Assembly: GCA_949825045.1 (NCBI GenBank)
Contig: OX463822.1
Coordinates: 2,795,001 to 2,859,000 of the forward strand
Direction of reading: 5' to 3'
Source: Argyresthia goedartella
Lineage: Eukaryota; Arthropoda; Insecta; Lepidoptera; Argyresthiidae
DNA length: 64,000 bases
The translations under genes were made by a program, and so were the position numbers. Below are positions 1 through 10,922 of the stretch, one piece after another. The notes beneath the pieces are model-generated. The model ran no database searches. It saw only the letters and a list, made by a program, of their open reading frames with translations, and was not told where the DNA came from. Within the stretch, counting starts at the first letter, position 1. Every line of letters starts with the position of its first letter.

Positions 1-14
1 ACAACACTGTATAC

Positions 15-1076
15 CAGGGGTGCTCACACTTTTAGTGTCTGCAATCTAGCAGAATATTTTTTGAAAGTAAGGGATCGACTACTCTGTAGGTAGAAACTAA
101 AGAACTTTTTTATACAATACTTTTAATACACTTTTTAAATAAATATTCACAAACTCTAGCATGATAATGACGCATTGCACTGCATATTATCCGTGTACTT
201 TTTATAGGTGGTACGTAGTTATTGTTTCCCAACCGCAAGCACGATGCCAGGGTGTACGTCAGTGAGTCCATTACGATAGGTACTTAGATTTAATCATTTT
301 CATTTCTGAAAATGTAGGCTCGCACAAATAAGTCGATGCATACAATCTTGTTTTAACTGAACAGCTACTTCTGTCAAACATGGGTATTTGCATTCATATT
401 TCAGTAGCAGATGTTTCGACGTCCTCTTTTGCGGGAAACCATTTTCATAATTTTTATGCAGTCTTTCTTAGTTCCCGCGCTCAGGTGATACCGCCTTACT
501 TCGACACACGAGGCATATACACTTATCTTTTACAATAGTAAAAAATAAATCTTCCTCCCAATCTCTTTTAAAATGATACGTTTTGATTTTTTTCAGTAAT
601 TTTGTGTTAAAAATTTTGAGAAAAAGACAAAGTTTCATCTACGCAAGGCAGTTTCATCTACAAAGGCAAAACATCGACGTACGGCGGTGATTAGATTAGT
701 GAAAGCAAAATTGAAAATATACGGAGACAAAAGTTCAAACAGAAAAAACAAAGTACCTCTGAACTCTCTCTTTAAAGCGATAAAAAGAGAGTTCAGAGGT
801 ACTTATTCGACTCAAATCGCCCGCAGTAAAATAGAATGAGTGATATTATGATTGTTTACATAACATACCCACGCGTAATAACAATTGGATCGATTGGCGA
901 AAAATAAGTCTTGCCTCTCTTAATAGGTGGCGTTGTCTAAGTGATAGTCGATGGTAGCCGCAAATCTTTGAATGTTATCTTTTATGTAGGAGTACTATAG
1001 TAGTATTGCTGGCGATCGACTCGAAAAGCTGTCGAAATCCACCGGTCGATCGCCATCTATCATATGAGCACCCCTG
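15..1076. mobile_element. Non-autonomous hAT-like DNA transposon
   Basis: The ends are inverted copies of a short motif: CAGGGGTGCTCA at the left, and its complement TGAGCACCCCTG at the right. The flanking 8-mers are ctgtatac (7-14) and ctgtacac (1077-1084), a 7/8 match that fits the 8-bp target duplication made by hAT transposases. CAGGGG-type ends are also usual for hAT. No transposase frame is visible in the roughly 1.06 kb between the ends, so the copy depends on a transposase made elsewhere. The interior is AT-rich and holds a strong hairpin at 751-804. The hAT assignment is inferred from ends and target duplication only. Confidence 0.75.
751..804. repeat. Hairpin-forming inverted repeat inside the hAT-like element
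   Basis: A 19-bp perfect stem (aagtacctctgaactctct and its complement), extended by A/T and CT bases, encloses a loop of about 12 nt. It lies well inside the element, away from the terminal repeats. It could give a small-RNA-like hairpin transcript or be a by-product of replication slippage; neither can be decided from sequence. Confidence 0.85.
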
Positions 1077-1084
1077 CTGTACAC

Positions 1085-2225
1085 ACTATTAACACACGAT
1101 CTTCAAAGTCCACTAGAAGTCTAGAATACATTGCAAATATACTTGATGATAGCGAATGTGGCTTACAATATATAATAAGAAGTTATATTATTTCACCGTT
1201 TTGCTCGTAGGTAACTATCACCTGCATAAAAGCATTTAATTTGGTACACATTCCTTGTAATTGCTTTATAATTGTTAATTCGTGTGCCCAGCATCAGTCG
1301 ATGTTCAGCTGTCCCTAACCCTATAACATGTTACCAGGAGCTCTATGTTTGAATCTAGTATAAATTTCATGCGAGCGCTCTTTTCTACAAAATTTCACAC
1401 GAGTGATTTAAAAATAGAGCTCCCGATATAACGCAGTTTAAGAGTTATTATTCAGAAATCTTGTCACTTATTCAGCTAGATTGTTCGGAACCCAACGGAG
1501 TTCAATTCCTTGATCGATTTAGCTCACGCCGTAGTTTTTGAATGCACCTTTAATCTTTTATCTATGAACGGGTTGGAACGGTTTGAACTGTCACTTGCAC
1601 AGACTATATAGGGATGTCACTTGGACAGAAGAAAAATGAGATTGTAACCTCTTGAAATTTGGCCTCGTGCGGGATCACGATTTAATTCCTCCTTCGTTTT
1701 ATGAGCCAATAGCTGGATAGGGATGCCGCCATCCCAGCGCAAGTTTGTTTTCTGAAAATCAGCACTGCGGATAGGCTGAAGTATATTTGAGCATGACCTC
1801 AAGGTTGAGCCTTGCACTGAGAGACGTTCCATCGCATTGCGGGACCCGACTTCAGTGTTAGAGATCTGAATGGTTGCAAGTGGGTTCAAAACCTCGCTGG
1901 GAGTTACCGTGCTTTTAGAATTAAGTGGAACAGTGTTTGTCACTGGCTGTCGGCAAAGAGACGCAGAAAAACTCCTTCAGCGAAAAACTGGAACTTACCG
2001 AGACGCGCGCGTCTGGTATCTCGCTGGGAAGGAGGTCGTTATCACAGCTGGACACATAGAGGTATCTATGAGTCTGTTAGATTATTGCGTAACGTATCAT
2101 CGTCAGTAAGACTCCCCTACGGCAGTGAGCCAGGTTTCCAGCTGTCTCACGGGCCCGCAGCGAGGACCGCCATCCTAGAAGAATCTCTAACACCTTGGTA
2201 CCAAGAACGCGGTTTTTTTCACTGT
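1085..2225. other. Intergenic stretch, nothing recognised
   Basis: AT-rich sequence with no open frame showing protein similarity, no tRNA-like fold and no clear terminal repeats. The short frames on both strands around 1617-2109 look like chance openings. Confidence 0.5.
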
Positions 2226-2229
2226 TGAT

Positions 2230-2640
2230 AGCCCTCTGGGGGCTAAAATAATTACTGTCAGGCGTGTGCTGCCACTATTAGGCTCAGGTAGGTAATGGTA
2301 TGGTTCCTCTATCCACAGTAGGTAAAGACTGTTGCTTTCGAGCACTCCTTTAGGTTAAGGGCAATAGGTTTGTGGAATGTACTTCTTTGTGCTATTAGGG
2401 ATTACACATCCTTGTTAAATTTTAAGAAAAAAAACTGAACATCATCTCCTCTCTTTCGCATAGTGGGTATCTTAAAGTATGTATAAGTATCTATGTATTT
2501 TTTACTCTATTAATATATTTTATAGTAAGTATGAAGGACTTTTTGTTTTATTTATTTAATTAATTATATATTGTATGATAAATTATATTACTAGTTTATT
2601 TTATGACATGAGAGTTTAATTAATTACAAATTCAATTATT
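2230..2640 (+). repeat. 3' end of a decayed LINE (CR1/Jockey-like C-terminus)
   Basis: Around 2336-2440 the + strand reads as a short stretch like SFRLRAIGLWNVL followed by a Lys-rich end. This matches the C-terminal pattern of many insect CR1/Jockey ORF2 proteins (a W-N-x-L-P-type motif, then a basic tail). The following 200 bases are AT-rich, as expected for a 3' UTR. The rest of the element is missing or unrecognisable. Confidence 0.4.
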
Positions 2641-2649
2641 AAAAAACAA

Positions 2650-5560
2650 TGTTAAACATCCACAAAAACAGTTTTGTCATATAAAAATAAAACACGTGAA
2701 GAAACAAGTGACTTAAACAATTACACAAACAAACCGCCCCAAGAATCTCCCGGCCCAAAGGTGCCCATTACACTGGCAGCGTTCCCGCGCTGCACAGCGA
2801 GTGAGATTATCTGGACCAGGAAAGCCCCAGAGCGGTTGTCAAATACTTGGTCTCTCAAGCGGCGCCTAATGTCCGTGACAAAGGCCCTACCCTGCGAACC
2901 CCATACCCCTGTAGTCCCGACGGCCAAAGGAACGAACAGATAACTTCCCATTAACTGCGCGTATTTAATGCACTTCTGCTGACTCAGCAGCAGCAGCACC
3001 CGGGGTTACTACAGTTGAGCCGATGTGGGATGGAGCGAACGTGCACACACAGGTCGCATCCCATAAAAGGGATTAACGTCAGACCGTCCGGTCGTTTTCC
3101 ATCGCTGCAACACAATCCAGGAGGTTCAAGAACCGCCGGGATGTTAGCAGAGACGAGTGCCCTCCGGACGATGTCGTTAATTGAGTGATGGCGAGAGAGT
3201 CTCCCTGTACTCCGAACACAATGCAGCCCGTGACGCCCCAGCGAATCAACTGCAGCACCGCAAACACAGCGATGTGGTTTGCAGATTTCGCATCCTAAAT
3301 GAAGCGCCACAGCCACACGCAGAGAAATGTTATCTAAAAAGGTGCCCAACTGCGGAGATGGCAACGCATATAGCCGAGCGCCAGACTCTGGTTGGGATGC
3401 TGTACGCAGGCGAGCAAGTTCGGCTCCCGTGCTCTGCTCCGCCAGCCCGTCGAGGGATGACTTGCACAGCTCCTCATCCCAGGCTCGCAGAATGCCTGGC
3501 TTTTCTGGCTCATCTCTCCCCGGGCAAAGGACCCGCCACAGTCGCAAAGCCTCGGCCTCAAACGGAATTTTCAAATTGTCACCATTACTGTTCAAAATGC
3601 GAGTGACAAGTTTAAACACCCCATGCGAAGAGGCCAAGAAAGCAGGGAGTTCCGTTTCCTCTAGGCGACGAACGCCGAGACCACCGAACCTGATGGGTAG
3701 TGCAGCCTGAGACCACTGAGAGGGAGATAGTTTAACATTCAATATGTTTTCCAGAATATGTCTCAATGTATCGTCGTATGAATCTGCCTCCCCTCTGGCT
3801 CGCCAAACCGGAGCTGTACGCAATGAATAAGTCAACCTTGGCTGGGACAAACAATTCCGCAAAATTGTAAGGGCCACATGTGCTGAACGCTCCTTCAAAT
3901 GTGGCAAAGCCCCCACCATGGCTTCCATCTTACCTCGCAGGACGGCCGGCACACCTTCCACAAAGCTGGGCGCCCCCAACAAGGTGAACTCACTTTTATC
4001 GAGGACCTTCACCCCAGGGACTAAAGTGTCAAACTCCGCTGTGAAGTCCTGTGCCAAGATACCCGAGCACGGATATAACTCGCATTTCTGCGGGTTCAGA
4101 TGAAGGCCCAAGTCCTCAAAACCGCGATAAATGACGTCCAAGTCAGCCAGGACAACATCTGGAGGTCCCCCGCTTGTGCCGTCATCCAAGTACCAAACAT
4201 TCAAAGGGGACCTCACAGACTTAACCACATCCTGGATCGCCAAACTGAATATCAACGGTCCCAAGGGGTCACCTTGTTGCGCACCCACCTGTGACTCCAT
4301 CAGGTTCTCCCCAAAAAACAAATTACTCGGACCCGAGTAGCATTGATGTAGAAAGGGATAGACAGAAGGAACGCATTGACTGACCTTATTTAAAATAACG
4401 TCACGCTCAACTGAATTGAATGCGTTCCGTAGGTCCACCTTGACAATGACGTAGTCAATGTTACCCGGATCGAACGCCAACGACCGGGTGGCGTGAATTG
4501 CGGCATCGCAACCCAAGGGTACTCCTAAAACCAGCTGCTGAGGCTGAAGTAACGACGATGCAACTCCCTTTACAGCTTTGCAACAGAGTTTGGCCACCAG
4601 ACGTCGAAGCACGCTCTCCACAGCAATAGGGTGAATCCCTCCATCCTTCTTACTCAAAGCACAGAGAGAAGCGCCATAAATGAAAGGGCATACCTCTCTG
4701 TTAACCATTCCTCTCAGCATGAAGTTGGCAAGATTGACTAGCGAGCGTAAGAGAGTCGCACCACCATCCCCAGCTCCCGCAGAAGTCAACTCCTAAGAAT
4801 TGCTGGGTGGAACCCATCAAGGCCAGCTGCGGACCCGTTATTGAAAGACATAATGTCTTCCAACACGTCAGCCGCTTCAACCGCCAAGAACTCACTTGAG
4901 AGGTCCAGCTCCAGGGGGAAGAGAAGGACACGGGACGGTGCCGGGTGCTTAAGCCGCAAGGACTTTAAAGTCTCCTTGTTGTCCTCAGCCACGGAGCAAT
5001 CTGACAGGATAATCCGCACGGCACCGCCCAAGTCACCATCATAAACTTTTGGATCGACGTACTTGTAAAAAGCACGTCGACGGTGACCACCGCCACCCCC
5101 ACCTCCCGGAAGAGCATCCGAAAACGGAATGCTGTCTAAACTACCCGCGGAAATGTTATCCTTGACCTTTGAGGTAAGGGACAGGCTTCTATCTTCGGAA
5201 GATGGGACCCTGAGACTAGAGTAAGCAAAGGTAAGGAGGTCATACCAATCCTTAGTCTCATTGGTCTGCACACACTTCTCAATGAGCTCCGATAACCTCC
5301 CAGCCGCCAAGCATCTCGCCCCCTTCGGAACTTGCTTCAAAATCCTAACACTCTTTCTCAAGGAAGACAAATCATTGAGCGTCGGCGATGCAGAAGGAAC
5401 GCACGCACTAGCCTGTATATCCCCAAGCGGCAAATGAGATACGACGTCTCTGTATTTACGATCAATGTGAACGTTCACCCCATGCGGATAAATAAAATCC
5501 CTTGAGGGACCGGGACAATGAGGACAAACAGCCCTGAACACATTCATATCACAGTCATTA
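2650..5560 (-). mobile_element. Non-LTR retrotransposon with restriction-like endonuclease, 5'-truncated or complete, inactive
   Basis: A minus-strand element carrying a single broken protein frame (2721-5547) with N-terminal zinc finger, reverse transcriptase and C-terminal PD-(D/E)XK-like endonuclease. This order (finger, RT, restriction-like endonuclease) is that of the early-branching LINE lineages (R2, NeSL, CRE and relatives), which tend to be target-site specific. The exact clade cannot be named from the window. About 50 bases separate its 5' end from the divergent LINE starting near 5600, so the two lie head to head. Confidence 0.7.
2721..5547 (-). pseudogene. RT plus restriction-like endonuclease polyprotein, frameshifted
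   Basis: Three consecutive frames make up one protein of about 930 residues. The first (5547-4786) opens with a CPHC...H...H finger and a Gly-rich stretch. The second (4789-2984, which starts without an ATG) carries RT motifs KVDLRNAFNSVERD, GAQQGDPLGPLIFSL and an active site WYLDDGT (YLDD rather than the usual FADD). It then has the endonuclease signature HHSIND...GKRPDGLTL. The third (2999-2721) supplies the C-terminal ISLAVQRGNAASVMGT block. The frames break near 4787 (one base) and within a CAG run at 2986-3000. Where relatives have W-D-V-T in the endonuclease, this copy reads CVHV, so a likely catalytic Asp is lost. It is a dead copy. Confidence 0.75.
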
Positions 5561-5686
5561 TCAGATGATTATAATTCTTAATGTCAATAACTTTTCTTAT
5601 AAGTAACAGTCTTGCGTTTGCGCCGCGCACACACGTGTTTTGCTGCCGCCGACTCCCAGTGGTGCTCAACCTTTTATAGTCTAACT

Positions 5687-6625
5687 ATGTCATTGCGGTG
5701 TCACGATTGTGGGATCGATTTTAGTGACGGGGTCCGGTGTGAGGGATGTGGAAATGACTACGATTTTGACTGTGCAAAGGTCACTGAAGTCGGGTGGAGG
5801 AAACTTGGGGGTCGAAAAGTTACTTGGAGGTGCCCTAGTATTTGCCGGAAAGCACCCGTAGTACCGACTACCGCTCACGATACTATAGCCACAACGACTA
5901 AGGACAATGTCTCCGAGACCCCTGGCGATACGGTCAACCTATCATCCATCATGGCGAAATTGGTGTCTATTGAATCTCAACTCAAGGATATAGCTGAGAT
6001 AAAACACGACATGAAGGAGGTAAAAACACAGGTCGAAGATCTGAAGACATCCTGTCAGTTTAACGGCGATGAAATTATCAGCTTGAAAGCTAAATTCAGT
6101 GGCGTGGAGAGCCGACTTGGTGCTCTTGAGCAGCTTTCCAAGGAGGAGATTACCAGCAGCGATGACTGGACCCGCATGAACAACGCTGAAATAAAAGGCG
6201 TCCCTGTGAACAACAAAGAAAACCTATTCGATCTACTTGAAAAGATCACAATTGCTATTGGCTACACAGTGTCTAAATGCCAGATAAACTACATATCCCG
6301 TGTACCTACATTTGGTTCTAAAGATAAGCACATTATAGTCTCTTTCGTGAATCGGTATGTCAAGGAGGAGTTCGTCGCGCACGCTCGGGCCATGACGAAC
6401 CTTACGACCGCCCACATTGGCTTCGCGGACGAACCCAGGCGCTTATACGTGAACGACCATCTTTCGCCCATCAAAAAGAAGCTACTTACTAAAACGAAGG
6501 ATGCAGCGAAGGCTAAGGGATTCCAGTATGTGTGGGTCAAGTTCTCGAAAATCCACGTACGCAGGAACGACACCAGCCCCTCCATGATTATCCAGAAAGT
6601 GCAAGATTTAAACTTATTAGTGTAA
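5687..6625 (+). CDS. LINE ORF1 protein with PHD-like finger and FP25K-like domain
   Basis: Encodes a 312-residue RNA-binding/chaperone-type ORF1 protein, probably cytoplasmic and part of the LINE ribonucleoprotein. The ATG at 5687 is chosen because it directly precedes the finger; the frame is open further upstream but has no ATG there. Residues 5-50 hold a Cys/His-rich PHD-like zinc finger (CHDC, CEGCGND, WRCPSIC). A coiled coil follows at about 90-165. From about 170 to the end is a domain like those shared by lepidopteran LINE ORF1 proteins and baculovirus FP25K (motifs EIKGVP, SFVNRYVKEEF, VNDHLSP, VWVKFSKIHVR). The frame is undamaged although the rest of the element is deleted. Confidence 0.75.
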   Translation: MSLRCHDCGIDFSDGVRCEGCGNDYDFDCAKVTEVGWRKLGGRKVTWRCPSICRKAPVVPTTAHDTIATTTKDNVSETPGDTVNLSSIMAKLVSIESQLKDIAEIKHDMKEVKTQVEDLKTSCQFNGDEIISLKAKFSGVESRLGALEQLSKEEITSSDDWTRMNNAEIKGVPVNNKENLFDLLEKITIAIGYTVSKCQINYISRVPTFGSKDKHIIVSFVNRYVKEEFVAHARAMTNLTTAHIGFADEPRRLYVNDHLSPIKKKLLTKTKDAAKAKGFQYVWVKFSKIHVRRNDTSPSMIIQKVQDLNLLV

Positions 6626-7006
6626 TCCGTAGTCCAACTATTGATATCGGTTTTGTGATTTCGTTGCTTATTCTTGAAATGTTGCTCACTGCTACTCGCT
6701 GCAAAAGGTTTAGTACCCCATCGTGCGCTCGATGCCTTATCATCTCTTTTGTTCGCATGCCACTAAACCGTCGCTCTGTTTTCCGTCCACTGTTCATGTC
6801 TTTTTTTGTATTTTCCAATAATGATGATCCTTGCTGCCTGCATATTAGAAGTTATCTTTCCTTAAAACACTACCTGCCTAACATATCTACCCACTATTGG
6901 TTCATGGTTGCGCCTACCAACAAAATATATTCACTACATTATTTTTATGCTTATTATCTCCCTGTAGGCCGGAACTATTCAGTCTTTGTCTCTGATTATT
7001 GTCGTA

Positions 7007-7588
7007 ATGGCTAACAAAAAGGGATTAACGGTATACTATCAAAACGTACGTGGTCTAAGGAGCAAAACAAATACTTTCAGACGAAATTTAGCATTATTTG
7101 ATTATGATATCATAGCAATTACAGAGTCGTGGCTCGTCGATAGTATTTACGATTCCGAGTTATTCGACGATAGGTATTCTGTGTTTCGGCGCGATAGGTG
7201 TTACGAGTTGACAAATCAATCGCTGGGCGGTGGCGTGCTAATAGCCACACACAAACGCCTTACCGTTAATGCTAGGCCTGAGTGGAACTCATCTGCCGAG
7301 GACACTTGGATACCCATAAAGCTCCGAAACTGTGTCTTACACGTCTGTACTGTCTACTTATGTAAACAACAGTGTGGTTTTTCGTTTTCTGAGCAATTAC
7401 GTAACTTCTGGGACAAAACCGTTGATCTAATTTTACAATACCCGACCGATAAATTTCCGACCGATAAAGTAGTGAGCAGGCGAATTTCCTTTATCGTTTA
7501 TTTTATCATTATATTTTTCTTAGATAGGTTTGTCACCCACCCTGGCAGCAAACTTTTGTTTTACGTGTTTTGCGTGTTTTGCATATAA
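7007..7588 (+). pseudogene. LINE ORF2 fragment: N-terminal AP-like endonuclease
   Basis: From the ATG at 7007 the frame reads as an apurinic-like endonuclease: YYQNVRGLRSK near the start, then IAITESWL carrying the catalytic Glu, then GGGVLIA. Similarity ends near 7430 at a small duplicated 'ccgaccgataaa' sequence; the remaining codons to 7588 are 3' UTR read as protein. The catalytic GDFN and SDH motifs and the whole RT are absent. The spacer from 6626 to 7006 contains no recognised frame. Confidence 0.7.
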
Positions 7589-7720
7589 TACTAAGTAGCT
7601 ATAAGTGGTAGCCTATAAGTGACTTTCTGTTTTATAAGTTGCCTTGTAATCAGTTGTTGTTAGTCGATGGCTTCCCTAAAATCTAATAAATAAATAAAAA
7701 TAAATAAATAAATTATAAAT

Positions 7721-8520
7721 TATTAAAAACAATTAAAACAAACAACATGCTGTCAAGGCACTAGTAAGTAAGTATAAAAAAACAGACAAAAAGTCTAAAT
7801 CAAGTCAATATTATAAAAAGATATAAAATACACACACAAATCAAAATATTAGATATAAGTACAAAAGTCACGTGCCAACTAACAAAAAGTCATAAAAATT
7901 AAAATTTAAATTATAGCAATAACTTATGTCAAGTAATAATAATAATAAAATAATTAAATTGACAAATTCTTAAACTAGGGAGTCGAACACAAAACAAACT
8001 GTCAGTGACGAATTGATCTCCAGTCTCTTGAAAAAAAGCACAAAAGTGCGGCTGGTGAGCATCGAACCGGAGCCTCTTGTTCCCAATAGGTGTTGGCCAC
8101 TGTTCTTAACCGTCGAGCCATACTCACTCGCTGAGATCAGTGTCAAAATGTGATACTATATATTATACGAGTTTATTTTTAAATGATGGCTGATGGAACT
8201 CGCTCGATTCAATTGCACTAATTTTTTTTAGTACCCCCACAACACAAATAAATTTGCCACCACGGACGCACAAATTCACAGTTTTAGGCACTAAAAACTT
8301 CTCTTGCCGCCAATCTCCTTCGAAATAATTGTCACAAATAAGTAACTGCGTGACACAAAACAAAAACTTCACTGGAACAAGCGCTAAATTAGGCTCAGCG
8401 TATTTTTAAATGAATTGCCACGCGAAACACCGCTGTATCGTACAGTCGTCCGAGCTACCCCATCAATGTATGTAGGATGTTTCGTGATTTATCTGATAGT
8501 ATATTGATTTTATTTTTTTC
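7721..8520. other. AT-rich stretch with one tRNA-like SINE head
   Basis: Apart from the tRNA-like segment near 8040-8130 there is no recognised coding or structural element here. Confidence 0.4.
8035..8135 (-). repeat. tRNA-like SINE head
   Basis: On the minus strand the segment has an A-box-like TGGCTCGACGG and, about 40 nt later, a B-box-like GGTTCGATGCT, spaced as in RNA polymerase III promoters. It does not fold into a full cloverleaf with matched acceptor ends, so a tRNA-derived SINE or pseudo-tRNA is more likely than a working tRNA gene. Confidence 0.45.
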
Positions 8521-8524
8521 TTTT

Positions 8525-8675
8525 AACTCTTAATTGTACACTAGGACTACCTCTCTATATATTTTTGTCCTTTTTTCACAGGTATGCTGTTAGAAATTTA
8601 CTTTGAGATATTGTTCTTGTTATATTTGCCATTGTGTTTTCTGAGCATAAAGAATTATTATGATTATTATTAAAG
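8525..8675 (+). repeat. LINE 3' UTR, family shared with 36538-36718
   Basis: Starts 'cttaattgtacactagga' and ends with an AATAAA-like signal and a run of ATT triplets. A second copy with the same order of blocks (a tcacagg block, an aatttaaa-like middle, tgtgttttctg, then a triplet tail) lies at 36538-36718. This is the shared 3' terminus of one LINE family; the coding part of this copy is missing. Confidence 0.6.
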
Positions 8676-8947
8676 ACTAGCAATGCACTGTAGCAAATCA
8701 TTCACCACGCAATACAATTGTTTCATTTGAGTGATACCTACATATCTCACAACTAATAGTGCGACATTGTGAGGTTGCTATGTTATGATTAAGGTTTTGA
8801 CTGAATTTAAGTATTGAGTGAACTTTGGAAAACGTATGAACATTGTTCAACTTAAACTGTCAATCAATATTTGTGGACCAACTATGAACGCAGGTTTCAC
8901 GTTTGTGTTGATTTGAATAGAACATAAACGGTAGTGTTCTAAATATA

Positions 8948-9427
8948 TTGGGATTATTGTATAAGTCGGATAAGGCGCTGATCGAGCGGCTCAGAGGAAC
9001 CGGCATCGGATGCCATGTTGGAGGCATGTGTGTCAATAACTTGAGTTATGCGGACGACATGGTGCTGCTGAGTCCCACGATTGGTGCTCTCAGTCACTTA
9101 CTGCAAATCTGTGCAAGTTACGCGGATGCGCACGGGCTCTTGTATAACGCGACAAAATCAGTGGCTATGGTGTTCTCAGAATGGGAAAAACAGTGCTCGC
9201 TGCCGGTAACCCTTAACGCAAAGTCTCTGAAATTTGATGCTAGCGTCAAGTACCTCGGGAACTGGATAACGAGTAATATGAGGGATGATCTCGACCTGGA
9301 CAATGAGAGACGAGCAGTGACCGTCAGGGCCAACATGATAGGGCGCAAATCCCGCAAATGCTCAAATAACTCAAAGCTTGTTCTATTTAGGAGGTACTGC
9401 CAAATGATGTACCGGCCTCAACTCTGA
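8948..9427 (+). pseudogene. LINE reverse transcriptase fragment
   Basis: A truncated RT palm/thumb fragment. NNLSYADDMVLL contains the YADD catalytic motif, followed by NATKSVAMVF and VKYLGNWI, which match the usual blocks after the active site. The frame is open but has neither start nor end of a real ORF2: upstream RT motifs are absent before 8948 and the frame ends at 9427 without a thumb. It is a dead fragment of an APE-type LINE whose clade is unclear. Confidence 0.65.
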
Positions 9428-9589
9428 TTTAAATATAAGGTACAGAGATATCACAGATTTAAGGTGCAAAATAACGACGCTTCAGTTCCAATTGCCGGCG
9501 TTGGTATAGTTATAGTTTATCGCGGGCCACTTTTCCGCAACTCGACGTCTTAAATTTGCGCCTATTTTGGAAGACGTGGGTTGAGGGTA

Positions 9590-10004
9590 CTAGTGCCAAC
9601 CCAGCTCCTGTAGGAAATCTAGCAGAACCTTAATGTTGTCGACGACTTCCTGGAGCGACCTCGGCGTCCCAAGGTGTGTTGCCTGGTAGATGGCCACGCC
9701 GGAACATTCCAACAGGACTGTCTCCTCGTGGTGGCAACAGGGTGGCTGTTTCCTCGACCTCCATGCAGGCTCTGCACAGGGGGCTGTCTATGACACCTAG
9801 AGTCTGTAAGTGTATATTTAGCAAAGCGTGTCCAGTTATCGCTCCGGTTACCAAGCGAAGCTGTGGCCTCTTGAGCTTCAGAATCCGGGTCTGATCATCG
9901 GGAGGGCCTGTCTGGCTTGCTTGCAGGTATCCAAGGTTGACCAATAATGTTGGTGAGTTAATGGTAAAGCGCGTCTTCAATGTTCGCAGAGGCGCGGCTG
10001 CCAT
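9590..10004 (-). pseudogene. C-terminal fragment of a LINE ORF2 (RNase H-proximal region)
   Basis: The minus strand reads LVTGAITGHALLN, then SPLCRACMEVEETA, a Cys-rich pattern found at the C-terminus of R1/LOA/Jockey-type LINE proteins, where a His-Cys cluster follows the RT or RNase H domain. Continuing towards 9590 in a different frame it gives a Leu-rich FLQELGW end. A frameshift near 9735 separates the two halves. No RT belonging to it lies nearby. Confidence 0.55.
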
Positions 10005-10637
10005 GCGCTGATGCAGTGATAAACACGGTGGCTAATTTTGTACATAATTTGCATTATTTGAAGACTATTAGTATGGTAAAGACGGTTAATGAAGTTAGTC
10101 ACGGCCTGCGCAGGTTCTGGTCGAATCTACTTTGTCCATGATTTGCGTGGGTTGGTGAGCTAAAATAATTATGAGAGATATTATGTTTAATAATTTTACG
10201 AAACAATTCAATTATTTTGATGCAATAAGACTTAATTTAATTTATTTTGACATATAAATTAATTACCATTATGGACACTTACGTCTGAAATAAAAATTAT
10301 CATTATTGTTATTAACGAGTCTATCCCTAGACGTCCCCATTGGGTAGTAGGTTTTTAAATTTGGGCGCCAGTGTGACAGGGGTCAGCCACTTCCCGGATC
10401 AGCTCAGCTGGATCAAAAATACGTAGACTGTTGCTCCTAGCAATGTGTCCTATTTTGGCTACTCAAAATGGTATGGGAATTACCTAGGGATAGGGTCTAG
10501 TAAACGAACAGATCGGTGGTAAGAGTTGTTATCATTATTGTCTCCAATAATTCTATCTATTTATAGGTACTGTAAATGGGTCCTAACCATAGATTCGAAC
10601 TATCCATCTAGATATAGTGCACGCGCACCAAACATTT
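10005..10637. other. No recognised feature
   Basis: AT-rich sequence with scattered stop codons in all frames. No terminal repeats or tRNA-like folds were found. Confidence 0.4.
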
Positions 10638-10765
10638 ATCAATCAATCATAATTTATTTATTACCACAAATGATATAAAAAAGAGTTACATAAAAATAGT
10701 GTACAAAGGCGAGCTTATCTCTAATAAGATATCTCTTCCAGCAAACCAGGTTCAAGTTGGAAATG
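10638..10765 (-). repeat. LINE 3' end, family shared with 45240-45345
   Basis: The segment 'gtgtacaaaggcgagctta', followed by an imperfect 'atctcttcca' block, recurs at 45290-45330. On the minus strand it reads towards an A/T-rich tail, as expected for the 3' terminus of a LINE. Similar sequence is common in moth genomes. No coding part remains. Confidence 0.5.
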
Positions 10766-10922
10766 TTGATTGCTGAGCAGGGGTAGACCTATGTGTACAA
10801 CAATATGATGAAATAAACGAGTACCTACATAAATATTAATAAATAAAATAAAATAATAATAACTATAATTATATAGTTATAATATAATACTAATTACTAT
10901 TATTATATATTAATGTGCTAAT

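Larger units (their letters stand above)
5600..7720 (+). mobile_element. Internally deleted LINE (CR1/Jockey-like) with intact ORF1
   Basis: The copy has a short 5' leader (5600-5686), a full ORF1, a spacer, the start of an ORF2 endonuclease, and then about 130 bases of 3' UTR ending in an (AATA)n tail at 7683-7720. The middle and C-terminal endonuclease and the whole reverse transcriptase are missing, so this is an internal-deletion derivative rather than the usual 5' truncation. It resembles non-autonomous LINEs that keep only ORF1. Confidence 0.7.

Noticed and set aside
1617..2109. Overlapping open frames on both strands
   Set aside because: No motif, no repeat support, and both frames start within AT-rich sequence; likely chance.
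3181..4340. Several plus-strand frames across 3.1-4.4 kb
   Set aside because: They are shadows of the minus-strand RT/endonuclease frame, which carries clear catalytic motifs.
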